Source: Bdellovibrionales bacterium
GTDB lineage: Bacteria; Bdellovibrionota; Bdellovibrionia; Bdellovibrionales; UBA1609
Assembly: GCA_027459485.1 (NCBI GenBank)
Contig: DAIDIG010000005.1
Location: 62,001 to 126,000 of the forward strand
Direction of reading: 5' to 3'
Length of the DNA stretch: 64,000 bases
Below the pieces are notes generated by a model, which saw only the letters and a program-made list of their open reading frames with translations, had not been told where the DNA came from and made no database searches. How positions within the stretch are numbered: position 1 is the first letter of the stretch; each line of letters opens with the position of its first letter. The position numbers and the translations under genes are program-made. Below, piece by piece: positions 18,657-27,977 of this stretch.

Positions 18657-19380
18657 GGCGAGCTCCGTTGAAAAATTCGTCTTTCAAAAATTGCCGGGTA
18701 TTCTACTCGAAGGTATGCGCAAATACTTTCGCGTGCAAGTGACGGGGCTTGAGCATGTGCCGCGAACAGGGCCGGTCGTGATCGCGCCTAACCATTCGGG
18801 TTTTTCGGGGCTCGACGCGATGATTTTGATGCACGAAGTTCAGCGCGCGACCGGGCGTTTGCCGAAACTCCTGGCTCATCGGTTTTGGTTTTTGAGCCGC
18901 GCCACCGCTGTGCCGGCCAAGCGCCTGGGGTTTATCAAAGCGTCAATGGCCAACGGCATTCGTGAGCTAGAGAAGAATCACATCATCATCGTCTTCCCCG
19001 AAGGCGAGCAGGGCAATTTCAAACCGACAAGCCGAGCCTATCAGCTGCAGGAGTTTCACCGTGGCTTCGTTCGCATGGCGGTTCAAACCGGTGCACCGAT
19101 CGTGCCCGCCATGATTATCGGCGCCGAAGAGTCGAGCATCACGCTCGATCAGTTGCGATTGCCGCGCGCGCTGAAGGGGATGATTCTGCCGCTGCCTTTG
19201 AACTTGCTGCCACTCCCCGCGAAATGGAAAATCAAGTTTCTGCCGCCTATTGTTTTACCGTACCAGCCGTCGTCTTCGCGCGATCAAGACCTGATGCGGG
19301 AAATCGCCGAAGACATTCAAGATCAAGTGCAGGAGCAACTTCGCGCCGAATTGCGCGCGCGCAAGAAAGTCTTTTTTTAA
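18655..19380 (+). CDS. 1-acyl-glycerol-3-phosphate acyltransferase family (PlsC-like)
   Basis: 241 residues. Acyltransferase motifs: APNHSGFSGLDAMIL (a spaced form of the HX4D block), FPEGEQGNFKPT (in place of FPEGTRS) and APIVPAMIIGAEES. Two moderately hydrophobic stretches suggest peripheral membrane binding. It likely acylates a lysophospholipid or related glycerol lipid; its exact acceptor is unclear because block I is not canonical. The start at 18655 has a GAGG only one base away, so an internal ATG at 18715 (MRKYFRV) is possible. Pairing with divergent glpK hints at a glycerol-lipid link. Confidence 0.85.
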   Translation: MASSVEKFVFQKLPGILLEGMRKYFRVQVTGLEHVPRTGPVVIAPNHSGFSGLDAMILMHEVQRATGRLPKLLAHRFWFLSRATAVPAKRLGFIKASMANGIRELEKNHIIIVFPEGEQGNFKPTSRAYQLQEFHRGFVRMAVQTGAPIVPAMIIGAEESSITLDQLRLPRALKGMILPLPLNLLPLPAKWKIKFLPPIVLPYQPSSSRDQDLMREIAEDIQDQVQEQLRAELRARKKVFF

Positions 19381-19381
19381 A

Positions 19382-19621
19382 TTATTTTTCGATCGTGTCG
19401 TTACCGATAAAAAGAAGAATCGAACGCCACTCGCGAATCACAAGCCCTGGCGAGCTCGAGCTTCGCGAAACCAGGCCTTGAGAAATGGCCATCCAAATGA
19501 CAATACCGACCACGAGCAGCAGCACATATTCGACCGTCACTTGACCGGCAAAACGAGCGCGCACTTGACCGGAGACCTTTCGGGTCGCTACTGTCGCGCC
19601 TATGAAACGCGTTTTACTCAT
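19382..19621 (-). CDS. Flp-type pilin-like small protein
   Basis: About 79 residues from the ATG at 19621. It has the class III prepilin signature GQVTVEYVLLLVVGIVIWM: Gly at the cleavage site, Glu at +5, Tyr at +6, then a hydrophobic helix. TadE-like minor pilins look similar. Its 5' end overlaps the start of the divergent tlpA gene; a GTG at 19564 would remove the overlap and give the short basic leader typical of Flp. No tad or prepilin peptidase genes are nearby, so assembly partners would be elsewhere. Confidence 0.55.
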   Translation of the reverse strand: MSKTRFIGATVATRKVSGQVRARFAGQVTVEYVLLLVVGIVIWMAISQGLVSRSSSSPGLVIREWRSILLFIGNDTIEK

Positions 19622-20189
19622 CATGAAATTCGCCGCCGGCTTACTCATCGTTTTGGTACTCGGTCTAATATTCTACAATTCTCACGAACAAATCGCACAG
19701 ATTCACGACACGCCCAGGACGAACATCCCGGACGCCGGCCCGATTTCAGCCCGCCCGCCAGCTTTGACGATTCCTCTGCCGATTGTGGGCGCCGACGGGC
19801 ACGCCCACGCCGTACAAACAAGCCAATGGCGCGGTAAAGTCGTACATTTGGTTTTCTGGGCGCAGTGGTGCGAACCGTGTCGAGCCGAATTGCCGATGCT
19901 CGAAAAGGAGCAAGCCCGTCGTCATAACGATTACCAAGCGGTGTTGATCGACGTCGATCAAGATGAAGATGGCCGGCACAAGGCCGCCGAGATTGCGAAA
20001 AAAATCGACCCGGAGATCCCGAAAGCGTTCGACGACGATGGCAGTTTAACGACGGCCTACAATATTCAAGCTTTGCCCCTCCACGTGATTCTCGATCGCG
20101 AAGGGCGGATCGCCGCCATGTTCACGAGCACAATTTATCAGCAACCCGAATTCGATCGGTTGATTGATGAGTTGGTGCGTGAGCGCTAA
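19602..20189 (+). CDS. TlpA/ResA-like thioredoxin-fold protein
   Basis: 195 residues. N-terminal membrane anchor (LLIMKFAAGLLIVLVLGLIF), then a thioredoxin fold with the redox motif WAQWCEPCRAELPML and the cis-Pro region ALPLHVILDREGRI. This layout fits a membrane-tethered periplasmic reductase acting in cytochrome c maturation or disulphide repair. The start may be 19602 or the second Met at 19623. The stop overlaps the end of the convergent next gene by 4 bases. Confidence 0.88.
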   Translation: MKRVLLIMKFAAGLLIVLVLGLIFYNSHEQIAQIHDTPRTNIPDAGPISARPPALTIPLPIVGADGHAHAVQTSQWRGKVVHLVFWAQWCEPCRAELPMLEKEQARRHNDYQAVLIDVDQDEDGRHKAAEIAKKIDPEIPKAFDDDGSLTTAYNIQALPLHVILDREGRIAAMFTSTIYQQPEFDRLIDELVRER

Positions 20190-20611
20190 ACTACGACTTC
20201 GCCCGGCATCGACTCGGATTGTTCCGAAAGGCTGAGCGCGACCGTTTCAATATGCCCGTAGATCCGATCCATATCCTGATCGGTGATCGGGCCGCGCACA
20301 CCGATGACGTAATCGACTCCGAGCCGTTCGATTTGAACATTTTCAGTTTCATTAAGGTCACCGAAAGACATGGTGAACGATTCAGCCGACGGATATAGCA
20401 TCACGAATATGTTGACTCCGGTGCGGCGAAACCGCTCACGAATCTTCGAATATAATTCTTGCAAACGTTGTTGCGCGACAAAATATATCTTGAGCGCTTG
20501 CGCCTCTTGAAACTGCGCGAAATAGATTCGCAGGGGACCGTCGAAAATGGCGGAGTTAAACGCCGGCGAATAATATCTCGATTGAGCGATGAATGAAATT
20601 TGGGGTGGCAT
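20186..20611 (-). CDS. Conserved hypothetical protein
   Basis: 141 residues from the ATG at 20611, preceded by GGGAG at good spacing; a longer frame to 20692 is less likely. Features: ALKIYFVAQQRLQELYSKIRERF, predicted helical, then a beta-rich part with GVNIFVMLYP and LGVDYVIGVRGPITDQDMDRIYGHI. No signal peptide, membrane segment or catalytic motif is visible. I do not recognise the family. It overlaps the 3' end of the convergent tlpA gene by 4 bases. Confidence 0.65.
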   Translation of the reverse strand: MPPQISFIAQSRYYSPAFNSAIFDGPLRIYFAQFQEAQALKIYFVAQQRLQELYSKIRERFRRTGVNIFVMLYPSAESFTMSFGDLNETENVQIERLGVDYVIGVRGPITDQDMDRIYGHIETVALSLSEQSESMPGEVVV

Positions 20612-20759
20612 TTTATCACTCCCGCGCTGGGCCTTGCGGCTTTTGCGCTGATGTTGTTGACTCAAAGTTGCAAAATTGTGAGGAGCCCGCAATTATTCGA
20701 GACACTACCCACAGACCTAGCCTAGAAAACCTTTTTAACGATTTGCAACAAAAATCTTT

Positions 20760-22040
20760 TTAGAGTTTGACGAGATAGCCACGACAATATGTCGCTGCGA
20801 TAGGATGATAGCCCACTTCGTAGAACAACCGGCGCCAATCATCGGCCAAAACGGCAAAATCGGCAGAATACCCCGGCTGAAGAGCGCCGGTTACCCCCGT
20901 TAACCCCAACGCGCTGGCGGGGTTAAAGGTCAGAGCTGTCATGACTTCCGCTTGCGACATGCCCATCTCAAGCCGCGCGAGTACACCCACCAATGAAAGG
21001 TCGAGTGTCGGCGATGTGCCCGGATTGTAATCAGTGGCCAGCGCAACACGTGTTCCCGCCTGTATCAGCGAACGCGCTGGTGGATATTTCATTTTCAAGT
21101 AAAAGTCGCTAGCCGGCAGTAGAACGCAAACTGTTTCGGTCTTCGATATCGCGTCAATATCTTCGTCCGTTATCTGAACGCAATGGTCGACCGACTGCGC
21201 CCCGAACTTGGCTAAATCGCGACTCGCCCCCGTCCGAGTGAGCTGCTCGGCATGAGCTGTGATACCGAAACCGAGAGCGCGGGCACGGGCAGCGTAATCT
21301 TGTGCCTCGCCCGGAGAAAAATAATTTTCTTCGACGAAAATATCCACTCGATCGGCCAGGCGCCTTTTTTTGATGGCGGGGAGGGTGCTCGTCAAAATCT
21401 CATTCCAATAATCAGATTTTAACTTCTCGGAACTCTGCGGTTGCCCGCTCTCATCCGGCGGGATGGCATGCGGCCCCAAATAGGTCGCGACAATTCTCGC
21501 CGCAGTCGTCGCACGAAGTTTTTTAACGACTTCTAAAATGCGAGTTTCGTGCCGTTCGGAAAGACCATACCCGCTCTTAATTTCGACGGTTGCCACACCT
21601 TGCGCGCATAATCGCGACAACCTCGCCTGCGCGAGCCTCAATAGTTGCGCGCCGGTTGCCTCGCGCGTTTGTTTAACAGTAAAGCGAATGCCACCGCCTT
21701 GGGCCGCGATTTGTTGGTAGGTCACTCCTTGATTTCGCAATTCAAATTCGTGCGCCCGGTCGCCGGCGAAAACCAAATGAGTGTGACAGTCAACAAACGC
21801 CGGCATGACGGCGGGGGCGTTTAATTTTTTTTCTCGAGTTGGGCCGCGTAGGCCTAAACTTTTGAGCGCCTTACGCGCGTCGCGGCGAGCGCCCGCCCAC
21901 ACGATTTTACCGCCTGTACTGACGATGAATGCTCCATCATGAACAATGCCGAGGTCTTCTTCAGTCGGATGGCGCCCGTTTTTTTTAACCGCACCCGAAA
22001 AAGTGAGAAGCTCAGCAATCCCGCTATATATGGTTGTCAT
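20760..22040 (-). CDS. hutI: Imidazolonepropionase
   Basis: 426 residues. Third step of histidine breakdown: imidazolone-5-propionate to N-formimino-L-glutamate. Amidohydrolase metal motifs are seen in FVDCHTHLVFAGDRAHEFELR, FGITAHAEQ, SVDHCVQI and ALATDYNPGTSPTLDL. Start 22040 is chosen because AGGGA lies 5 bases upstream; an ATG at 22046 abuts it. It is the last gene of the minus-strand hut group, after a MipA/OmpV-type gene. Confidence 0.95.
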   Translation of the reverse strand: MTTIYSGIAELLTFSGAVKKNGRHPTEEDLGIVHDGAFIVSTGGKIVWAGARRDARKALKSLGLRGPTREKKLNAPAVMPAFVDCHTHLVFAGDRAHEFELRNQGVTYQQIAAQGGGIRFTVKQTREATGAQLLRLAQARLSRLCAQGVATVEIKSGYGLSERHETRILEVVKKLRATTAARIVATYLGPHAIPPDESGQPQSSEKLKSDYWNEILTSTLPAIKKRRLADRVDIFVEENYFSPGEAQDYAARARALGFGITAHAEQLTRTGASRDLAKFGAQSVDHCVQITDEDIDAISKTETVCVLLPASDFYLKMKYPPARSLIQAGTRVALATDYNPGTSPTLDLSLVGVLARLEMGMSQAEVMTALTFNPASALGLTGVTGALQPGYSADFAVLADDWRRLFYEVGYHPIAATYCRGYLVKL

Positions 22041-22076
22041 TTGCATCCCTAAATTTGCATCCGCATTCCTGAATCG

Positions 22077-23009
22077 TCATTCGAACTCCTGATTCGGCGG
22101 CGCCTTTTCTTTGCTGCGATAAAAGTCATAAATGAACCCGGCGATCACCTCTTGATTTTCAATCGAAAGCATGAGCGGGCTTAACCGATTCGCTGCTCCG
22201 GCCAAAAACGATTCGCTCACTCCCACAAACATGATCAGCGGACTGGTGGGCGACGACGTATGATGATACTCGAACCCGACGTAATCGTACATATAACCGG
22301 GTACAGCGGAGTACACCGGGCGATCGGCCGTCGCATATTGCGGCGAAACTTCGTAAAAATAGCGAGTGAGTTGGCTCGTGCCCCACAACGCACCGTAATA
22401 CGCAAGCACGGTGCCATGCGGGTCAAACCACGCCCGGCGCCGCAGATAAATCTCAGGATTAAAATCAAAACCACGATCATCGATTCGCGTGAGATCAGTC
22501 GAGAAGACCCAACGCACGGGCACCGAAGCTTCGAGCGAATATTTCGACGAGCGGTAAATGTGCACCAGTAGGCGCGGGCCCACTTCACCCATCCAATCGA
22601 GATTCGGCATCCCCTCGCGGGCCTGATCAAGATTTGAATTCACCGGCACTGACCCAGATGCGCTCGCATCGATGTCGATCTCGGCATTCTGAAGAAAAAC
22701 TCCCCGCATGTCGCCATTTTGATCGGCGCGCAAAAAATTACCTCGGTAGACCAAATAAGGGATGGGTAGCCAGACATAGTGCTGTTGATTCGAGCCGGGA
22801 TAATCGTTGATGAAGACCCCCGAAGCGCCCAGGCCGAGCTCGAGTTTTGGCAGTGCTTGATCATCGGTCGTGTTGCGAATATTCGTCACGTTAAGTGTAT
22901 TAACCGAGTTTTGTGTTGCAGGCCCGCGCCCACCAGTTTGCGCGAATGCGCACGGACCGTGACCAATTAAAAATGCTGCAAAAATGCCGACAAAAAATGC
23001 GCGTTCCAT
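22077..23009 (-). CDS. MipA/OmpV family outer-membrane protein
   Basis: 310 residues. Signal peptide (cleavage near CAFAQ) and the MipA/OmpV pattern: LELGLGASGVFINDYPGSNQ, WLPIPYLVYRGNFLRADQNG, MRGVFLQNAEIDIDASASGS and further strands. MipA scaffolds murein enzymes in E. coli, but most family members are barrels of unknown cargo. It lies between hutU and hutI on the same strand, so it may serve uptake of histidine-pathway substrates (inference). It ends with a hydrophilic PPNQEFE tail, not an aromatic residue. Confidence 0.82.
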   Translation of the reverse strand: MERAFFVGIFAAFLIGHGPCAFAQTGGRGPATQNSVNTLNVTNIRNTTDDQALPKLELGLGASGVFINDYPGSNQQHYVWLPIPYLVYRGNFLRADQNGDMRGVFLQNAEIDIDASASGSVPVNSNLDQAREGMPNLDWMGEVGPRLLVHIYRSSKYSLEASVPVRWVFSTDLTRIDDRGFDFNPEIYLRRRAWFDPHGTVLAYYGALWGTSQLTRYFYEVSPQYATADRPVYSAVPGYMYDYVGFEYHHTSSPTSPLIMFVGVSESFLAGAANRLSPLMLSIENQEVIAGFIYDFYRSKEKAPPNQEFE

Positions 23010-23061
23010 GCGCGTGGTAATTCCCCTCGACTTTTAATGCTAGCATTTTGTCGTTAAAGGT

Positions 23062-24765
23062 CTACCAACATGAATTCACGCCGCGTTCGCGGCCGATTTG
23101 CACCGCATCTTCATAGCCCGCATCGATATGACGAAACAAACCCATTGCCGGGTCAGCGGTCAAAACACGCTCTAGACGCGCTTCGGCGGCTTTCGAGCCG
23201 TCGGCGACGATCACTTGCCCGGCGTGAAGACTGTAACCCATGCCGACACCGCCACCGTGGTGAAAACTCACCCAAGAAGCACCGCAGGCCGTGTTCACCA
23301 ACGCGTTCAGTATCGGCCAATCAGCCACGGCGTCTGTCCCGTCTTTCATCGCTTCGGTTTCGCGATACGGCGAGGCGACGGACCCGCAATCGAGATGGTC
23401 GCGCCCAATCACAATCGGAGCTTTTACTTTTTTGGTTCGCACCAACTCGTTGAATTTGAGTCCGGCGCGTGCGCGTTCGCCGTATTCAAGCCAACAAATG
23501 CGCGCAGGCAGACCTTGAAATGCGATTCGCCTCTCGGCGTTGTCGAGCCACGTGAGCAGCGACTTTTTCTCGGGGAACAACTCACGAACCGCATCGTCGG
23601 TCGTTTGTATGTCGCGCGGATCACCAGAAAGTGCGACCCAGCGGAACGGGCCGCTCCCACGGCAAAAAAGAGGGCGAATATATTCGGGTACAAAACCGGG
23701 AATATCAAACGCGCGCTCCACACCTTCAGCGCGAGCCACCGCGCGGATGTTGTTACCGTAATCGAATGTCACGGCCCCGGATTTTTGCATAAGAAGCATG
23801 CCCTCGACGTGTTTGGCGATGCTGACGCGCGACTTTTTTAAATAGCTTTGCGGATCGCGTGCGCGTAGTTTGGCTGCCTCAACCATCGAATAACCTTCGG
23901 GTATGTACCCGCGCAAAGGATCATGCGCCGACGTTTGATCGGTGAGAAGATCGGGCCGAAAACCTCGCGCATGAAGTTCATGTATGACAGTCGCCATATT
24001 GCCGAGAAGTGCAATCGAGCGCGCTGTCTTTTCATTCTTGTATTTTTCAATTCGGGCGACTGCGTCGTCGATATTTTCAGCCACCTCATCGACGTATTTC
24101 AAGTCGAGTCGCCGCTGAATACGCTCGGGGTCGACTTCAACCGCCAAAACCGCAGCACCAGCAAAGACGCCAGCCAGCGGTTGCGCTCCACCCATGCCGC
24201 CAAGTCCTGCTGTCAAAATACTTCGCCCGAGCAAAGTGCGGCCGTCTTGCGCATCGGCTTCGCCCGCGCCTTTGCCATCGCCCGCGCCTTTGTTCGCCGC
24301 GTTCAATCGCCGGCCAGCTTCAGCGAACGTTTCATACGTGCCTTGAATGATCCCTTGCGTGCCGATGTAAATCCAGGAGCCCGCGGTCATCTGGCCGTAC
24401 ATCATAAGCCCGCGTCGATCGAGTTCGTCGAAGTGTTCCCACGTCGCCCATTTGCCGACGAGATTGGAATTCGCGAGCAAAACGCGAGGAGCATCGGAGT
24501 GAGTTTTGACCACCCCTACCGGTTTGCCCGATTGAACGAGCAACGTTTCGTCGTCGTTTAACTTTTGCAGCGTTTCTAAAATTTTATCGAAACACGCCCA
24601 ATTGCGAGCGGCTTTACCGCGCCCGCCGTAAACGATCAACTCTTCAGGGTGTTCGGCGACACTCGGGTCGAGATTATTCTGAATCATGCGAAACGCCGCT
24701 TCTTGAATCCAACCTTTGCAATGAAGTTCAACGCCCGTCGGCGCTCGAATTACACGCGAACCCAT
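23062..24765 (-). CDS. hutU: Urocanate hydratase
   Basis: 567 residues, full length. Second step of histidine degradation: urocanate to imidazolonepropionate, using NAD as electrophile. Motifs: [15 protein letters not shown]-type dinucleotide region ([11 protein letters not shown]), [18 protein letters not shown], and [20 protein letters not shown] plus [19 protein letters not shown]. It follows hutH by 32 bases on the same strand. Confidence 0.97.
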   Translation of the reverse strand: MGSRVIRAPTGVELHCKGWIQEAAFRMIQNNLDPSVAEHPEELIVYGGRGKAARNWACFDKILETLQKLNDDETLLVQSGKPVGVVKTHSDAPRVLLANSNLVGKWATWEHFDELDRRGLMMYGQMTAGSWIYIGTQGIIQGTYETFAEAGRRLNAANKGAGDGKGAGEADAQDGRTLLGRSILTAGLGGMGGAQPLAGVFAGAAVLAVEVDPERIQRRLDLKYVDEVAENIDDAVARIEKYKNEKTARSIALLGNMATVIHELHARGFRPDLLTDQTSAHDPLRGYIPEGYSMVEAAKLRARDPQSYLKKSRVSIAKHVEGMLLMQKSGAVTFDYGNNIRAVARAEGVERAFDIPGFVPEYIRPLFCRGSGPFRWVALSGDPRDIQTTDDAVRELFPEKKSLLTWLDNAERRIAFQGLPARICWLEYGERARAGLKFNELVRTKKVKAPIVIGRDHLDCGSVASPYRETEAMKDGTDAVADWPILNALVNTACGASWVSFHHGGGVGMGYSLHAGQVIVADGSKAAEARLERVLTADPAMGLFRHIDAGYEDAVQIGRERGVNSCW

Positions 24766-24797
24766 TTAACCCCCGAAATTCTTTTAATTGAGATCAT

Positions 24798-26363
24798 TCA
24801 CCACTCGAGCTCTCCCACCTTTTGCGCCACAAGCGTTAGGAGTTCACCCGAGGCTATATGATGATTGATGGTTTTTACATCGTCTGAAAAAACGCGGTCT
24901 TCGCGCGCGAGCGGCACGTAGCGCTCGAGGCGATCGAACACAGCGGCGACCCCGGCGGCCGGGCGAAGCGGCTTTAATAGCGACAAGGCTTGCACCGAGC
25001 AGAGCATCTCCATCGATAAAATATTTTCGAGATTGTCGACGACGCGACGGAGTTTGCGCGCCGCGATCGTGCCCATGCTCACATGATCTTCTTTGTCGAC
25101 GGAAGTCGGGATGCTATCAACCGAGGCGGGATGAGTGTGTATTTTATTTTCGCTCACTAACGCGGCCGCCGCCACTTGCACGATCATCATCCCCGAGTTT
25201 AAACCGCCCTCGACCGCGAGAAACGCCGGTAAACGGCTGAAATTCGGATTGATCATTTTCGAAATGCGGCATTCGCTCATGCTGCCGATCGCGGCAAGCG
25301 CAATCGCCAAGAAATCAAGCTGAAGCGCCACCGGCTCGCCGTGAAAATTGCCGCACGATAAAACTTTACCTTCTTTGGCGAACACTAGCGGATTGTCGGT
25401 ACTCGCATTCGCTTCGATCTCAAGCGTTTCGATCGCGCGGCGCAGGCTGTCTTTCACCGCGCCGTGAACGGCGGGCATACAACGAAGCGAGTAGGCGTCT
25501 TGCACCCGATCGCAATCTTCATGGCTTTTCGAAATATCGGACGACTCGCCCAGCAGAAGTAACAGATTGCGTGCCGTCTTTCTCTCACCAGGATGTGGGC
25601 GGGTCTCGGCAATAATCGGGTCAAACGCGGTGCGAGCTCCACGCAAGGCTTCGAGGCTCATCGCACCCGCCAAATCGGCTTGCAAAACGAGATTGCGAGC
25701 GCGCCGAGCGGCGAGTAACCCGACCGCCGTCATGACTTGGCACCCATTAATGAGCGAAAGACCTTCTTTCGCCTTTAAAGTAAGCGGTTCGATGCGATTG
25801 GCTTCTAAAACTTCAAGCGTTTTGTGGCGGGTGCCGGTCGCCGCGCACACTTCGCCTTCACCGATGAGGGCGAGCGCCAGATGTGCCAGCGGAGCAAGAT
25901 CACCGCTCGCGCCGACACTCCCTTGCGAGGGGATGACCGGCACAATATCGTGATTTAAAAATTCGATGATTTTATCGACGACCTCGGGTCGCACGCCGCT
26001 ATGGCCCCGGGCCAAAGTGTTGGCGCGCAAAAACATGATAGCGCGCGTTTCGGCGCGACTGAACGGCTCACCAACACCGGCGCTGTGAGAACGGATCAAA
26101 TTTCTTTGCAAAGCTTCGATATCGGCCTCTGAAATTCGCACTGAACTGAACGCGCCAAAACCCGTGTTGACCCCGTAAATGATTTCACCCTTTGCAATTG
26201 CCTTTTCGATGTACTCGCGCGACTCTCGCATTCGGGCGCGGGCGCGCTCTGACAGCTTGACGTGTTCGCCACGCCATGCGGGGACAGTGTCACCGATCGC
26301 TTCACCGCCGGCGACTTGCCAGACTTCTTCGATTGTTACGCCTTCACCTTTGATTTCAATCAT
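24798..26363 (-). CDS. hutH: Histidine ammonia-lyase
   Basis: 521 residues. First step of histidine breakdown: L-histidine to urocanate and ammonia. The MIO prosthetic group forms from Ala-Ser-Gly in GSVGASGDLAPLAHLAL. Other motifs: YGVNTGFGAFSSVRI, QDAYSLRCMPAVHGA and STDNPLVF. The start overlaps the rpe stop by 8 bases, so hutH is translated with the def-fmt-rpe message. Confidence 0.97.
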   Translation of the reverse strand: MIEIKGEGVTIEEVWQVAGGEAIGDTVPAWRGEHVKLSERARARMRESREYIEKAIAKGEIIYGVNTGFGAFSSVRISEADIEALQRNLIRSHSAGVGEPFSRAETRAIMFLRANTLARGHSGVRPEVVDKIIEFLNHDIVPVIPSQGSVGASGDLAPLAHLALALIGEGEVCAATGTRHKTLEVLEANRIEPLTLKAKEGLSLINGCQVMTAVGLLAARRARNLVLQADLAGAMSLEALRGARTAFDPIIAETRPHPGERKTARNLLLLLGESSDISKSHEDCDRVQDAYSLRCMPAVHGAVKDSLRRAIETLEIEANASTDNPLVFAKEGKVLSCGNFHGEPVALQLDFLAIALAAIGSMSECRISKMINPNFSRLPAFLAVEGGLNSGMMIVQVAAAALVSENKIHTHPASVDSIPTSVDKEDHVSMGTIAARKLRRVVDNLENILSMEMLCSVQALSLLKPLRPAAGVAAVFDRLERYVPLAREDRVFSDDVKTINHHIASGELLTLVAQKVGELEW

Positions 26364-27018
26364 ATTTCGCCGCCTTCAGTCGTGTGATGGATTCGCGGTA
26401 ATCGCGGCTGAATACATAATGGCCGGCAACCAACACATCCGCCAAGCGGCAGCGCGCAGCGGTGTCGGCGTTTATGCCACCGTCCACTTCAATGAGCGCC
26501 TTCGATTGGGTGCGGTTCAGCTCCTCGCGAATAGCCGCGATCTTTTCAACTTGTTCAATCATAAAAGTCTGCCCGCCAAAACCGGGATTTACAGTCATTA
26601 TGAGAATTAAATCGACTTCTCCAAGAAACGGTAAAATTTTTTCTATGGGAGTCGCCGGCCGAAGCGTAATCCCGGCTTTACGGCCGGCGGCGCGAATGGT
26701 ACGCAAACACTCGGCCACGTCATCCGCCGCTTCAACGTGAATTGTGATGATATCGCTGCCGGCATCGATAAAATCTTTGAGAAATCTTTCGGGCTTCTCA
26801 ATCATCAAGTGCACATCGAGCGGCTTTCGCGTGCACCGACGCAAACTCTTCACCACCGGCGCGCCGATTGTCAGATTCGGAACAAAATGCCCATCCATCA
26901 CATCGACGTGCAGCCAATCGGCGCCCGCGACTTCGACGGCACGAATCTCTTCGGCGAGCCTCGAAAAATCGGCGGAAAGCAAACTCGGCGCGATCAAAAA
27001 TTCATTCGTTGGTTGCAT
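26356..27018 (-). CDS. rpe: Ribulose-phosphate 3-epimerase
   Basis: 220 residues. Pentose phosphate pathway enzyme that interconverts ribulose 5-phosphate and xylulose 5-phosphate. TIM-barrel motifs: APSLLSADFSRLAEEI, WLHVDVMDGHFVPNLTIG, DVHLMIEKPERFL, MTVNPGFGGQTFM and IEVDGGINADTA. The ATG at 27018 shares one base with the fmt stop (TGATG), a coupled start. Confidence 0.97.
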   Translation of the reverse strand: MQPTNEFLIAPSLLSADFSRLAEEIRAVEVAGADWLHVDVMDGHFVPNLTIGAPVVKSLRRCTRKPLDVHLMIEKPERFLKDFIDAGSDIITIHVEAADDVAECLRTIRAAGRKAGITLRPATPIEKILPFLGEVDLILIMTVNPGFGGQTFMIEQVEKIAAIREELNRTQSKALIEVDGGINADTAARCRLADVLVAGHYVFSRDYRESITRLKAAKYD

Positions 27019-27977
27019 CAGATGAGACGATCCCCAATTTTTAGCATATGGCCAAGCAAAAAATCGTGTGTCGACATCGCGGGCTTCGATTGGGGTTGAA
27101 TCCGCGTGACCCGCAGCGCACCGTCGGCGCAAGCGACCGTAAAACTATCGCGATCGACGGCCACGATTTGACCCGGTTCGCCGCTAGCGGGGACGACGTC
27201 TCCCCAAAGTACCTTCAGTGGCCGATCATTGAGTGTCGTTTGCCCACTTTGGAGCGTGGTCACGCTACCCGGCCCGAGCGCCATGGCGCGAATATGATTT
27301 CGAATTTGTACGGCGGTCTTGTTCGCCCACTCAATTCGCGATTCCGACTTCTCGATTTTCGACGCGTAGGTGACCAAGCTCTCGTCTTGCGGCGTTGGGC
27401 TCAAATTCCCGCGCAGATAATCGCGAAAATCAGTCTGAAGCAGCCGCGCCCCGAGCGGGATCAACTCATTGTGCAGACGAACGGCATCCCACGCGTCGTC
27501 GATCGCGAGTTCGTAACGGCCGATCACATCACCCGCGTCGAGTTTTTTCACCATCACTTGTAGCGACACACCGGTCGTGCGGTCACCGGCTTCGATCGCG
27601 CGCTGTATAGGGGCGGCCCCGCGCCACCTTGGCAAAAGACTCGCGTGCACATTCACCGTTTTTTGCGGAAAGATATCGAGAAACGCCTGCGGTAAAATTT
27701 GCCCGAACGCGACGACCACGGCCGCTTCAGCCCCCCAATTCTTAATTTCGCGCAAAACGTCTTCATTTTTAACAGATTCAGGCGAGATCGTTTGAATGCC
27801 GTGTTCGGTCGCCAATTGTTTCACAGGACTTGGCGTGAGACGCATGTGCCGGCCGCTCGGCCGATCAGGTTGCGTGACGACACCGACGACCGTGTAATGA
27901 GGGTCAGTGAATAGACTCGCCAAGTGCTGGCGGGCGAAGTCCGGCGTGCCCAAAAATACAATTCGTGTTGAGCTCAA
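27018..27977 (-). CDS. fmt: Methionyl-tRNA formyltransferase
   Basis: 319 residues. Formylates initiator Met-tRNA using 10-formyl-tetrahydrofolate. Motifs: FLGTPDFARQHL, AAVVVAFGQILPQAFLD, NVHASLLPRWRGAAPIQRAI (catalytic Asn/His region) and a C-terminal tRNA-binding domain (ESRIEWANKTAVQIRNHIRA). The start overlaps the def stop by 4 bases, the classic def-fmt pair. Confidence 0.97.
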   Translation of the reverse strand: MSSTRIVFLGTPDFARQHLASLFTDPHYTVVGVVTQPDRPSGRHMRLTPSPVKQLATEHGIQTISPESVKNEDVLREIKNWGAEAAVVVAFGQILPQAFLDIFPQKTVNVHASLLPRWRGAAPIQRAIEAGDRTTGVSLQVMVKKLDAGDVIGRYELAIDDAWDAVRLHNELIPLGARLLQTDFRDYLRGNLSPTPQDESLVTYASKIEKSESRIEWANKTAVQIRNHIRAMALGPGSVTTLQSGQTTLNDRPLKVLWGDVVPASGEPGQIVAVDRDSFTVACADGALRVTRIQPQSKPAMSTHDFLLGHMLKIGDRLI

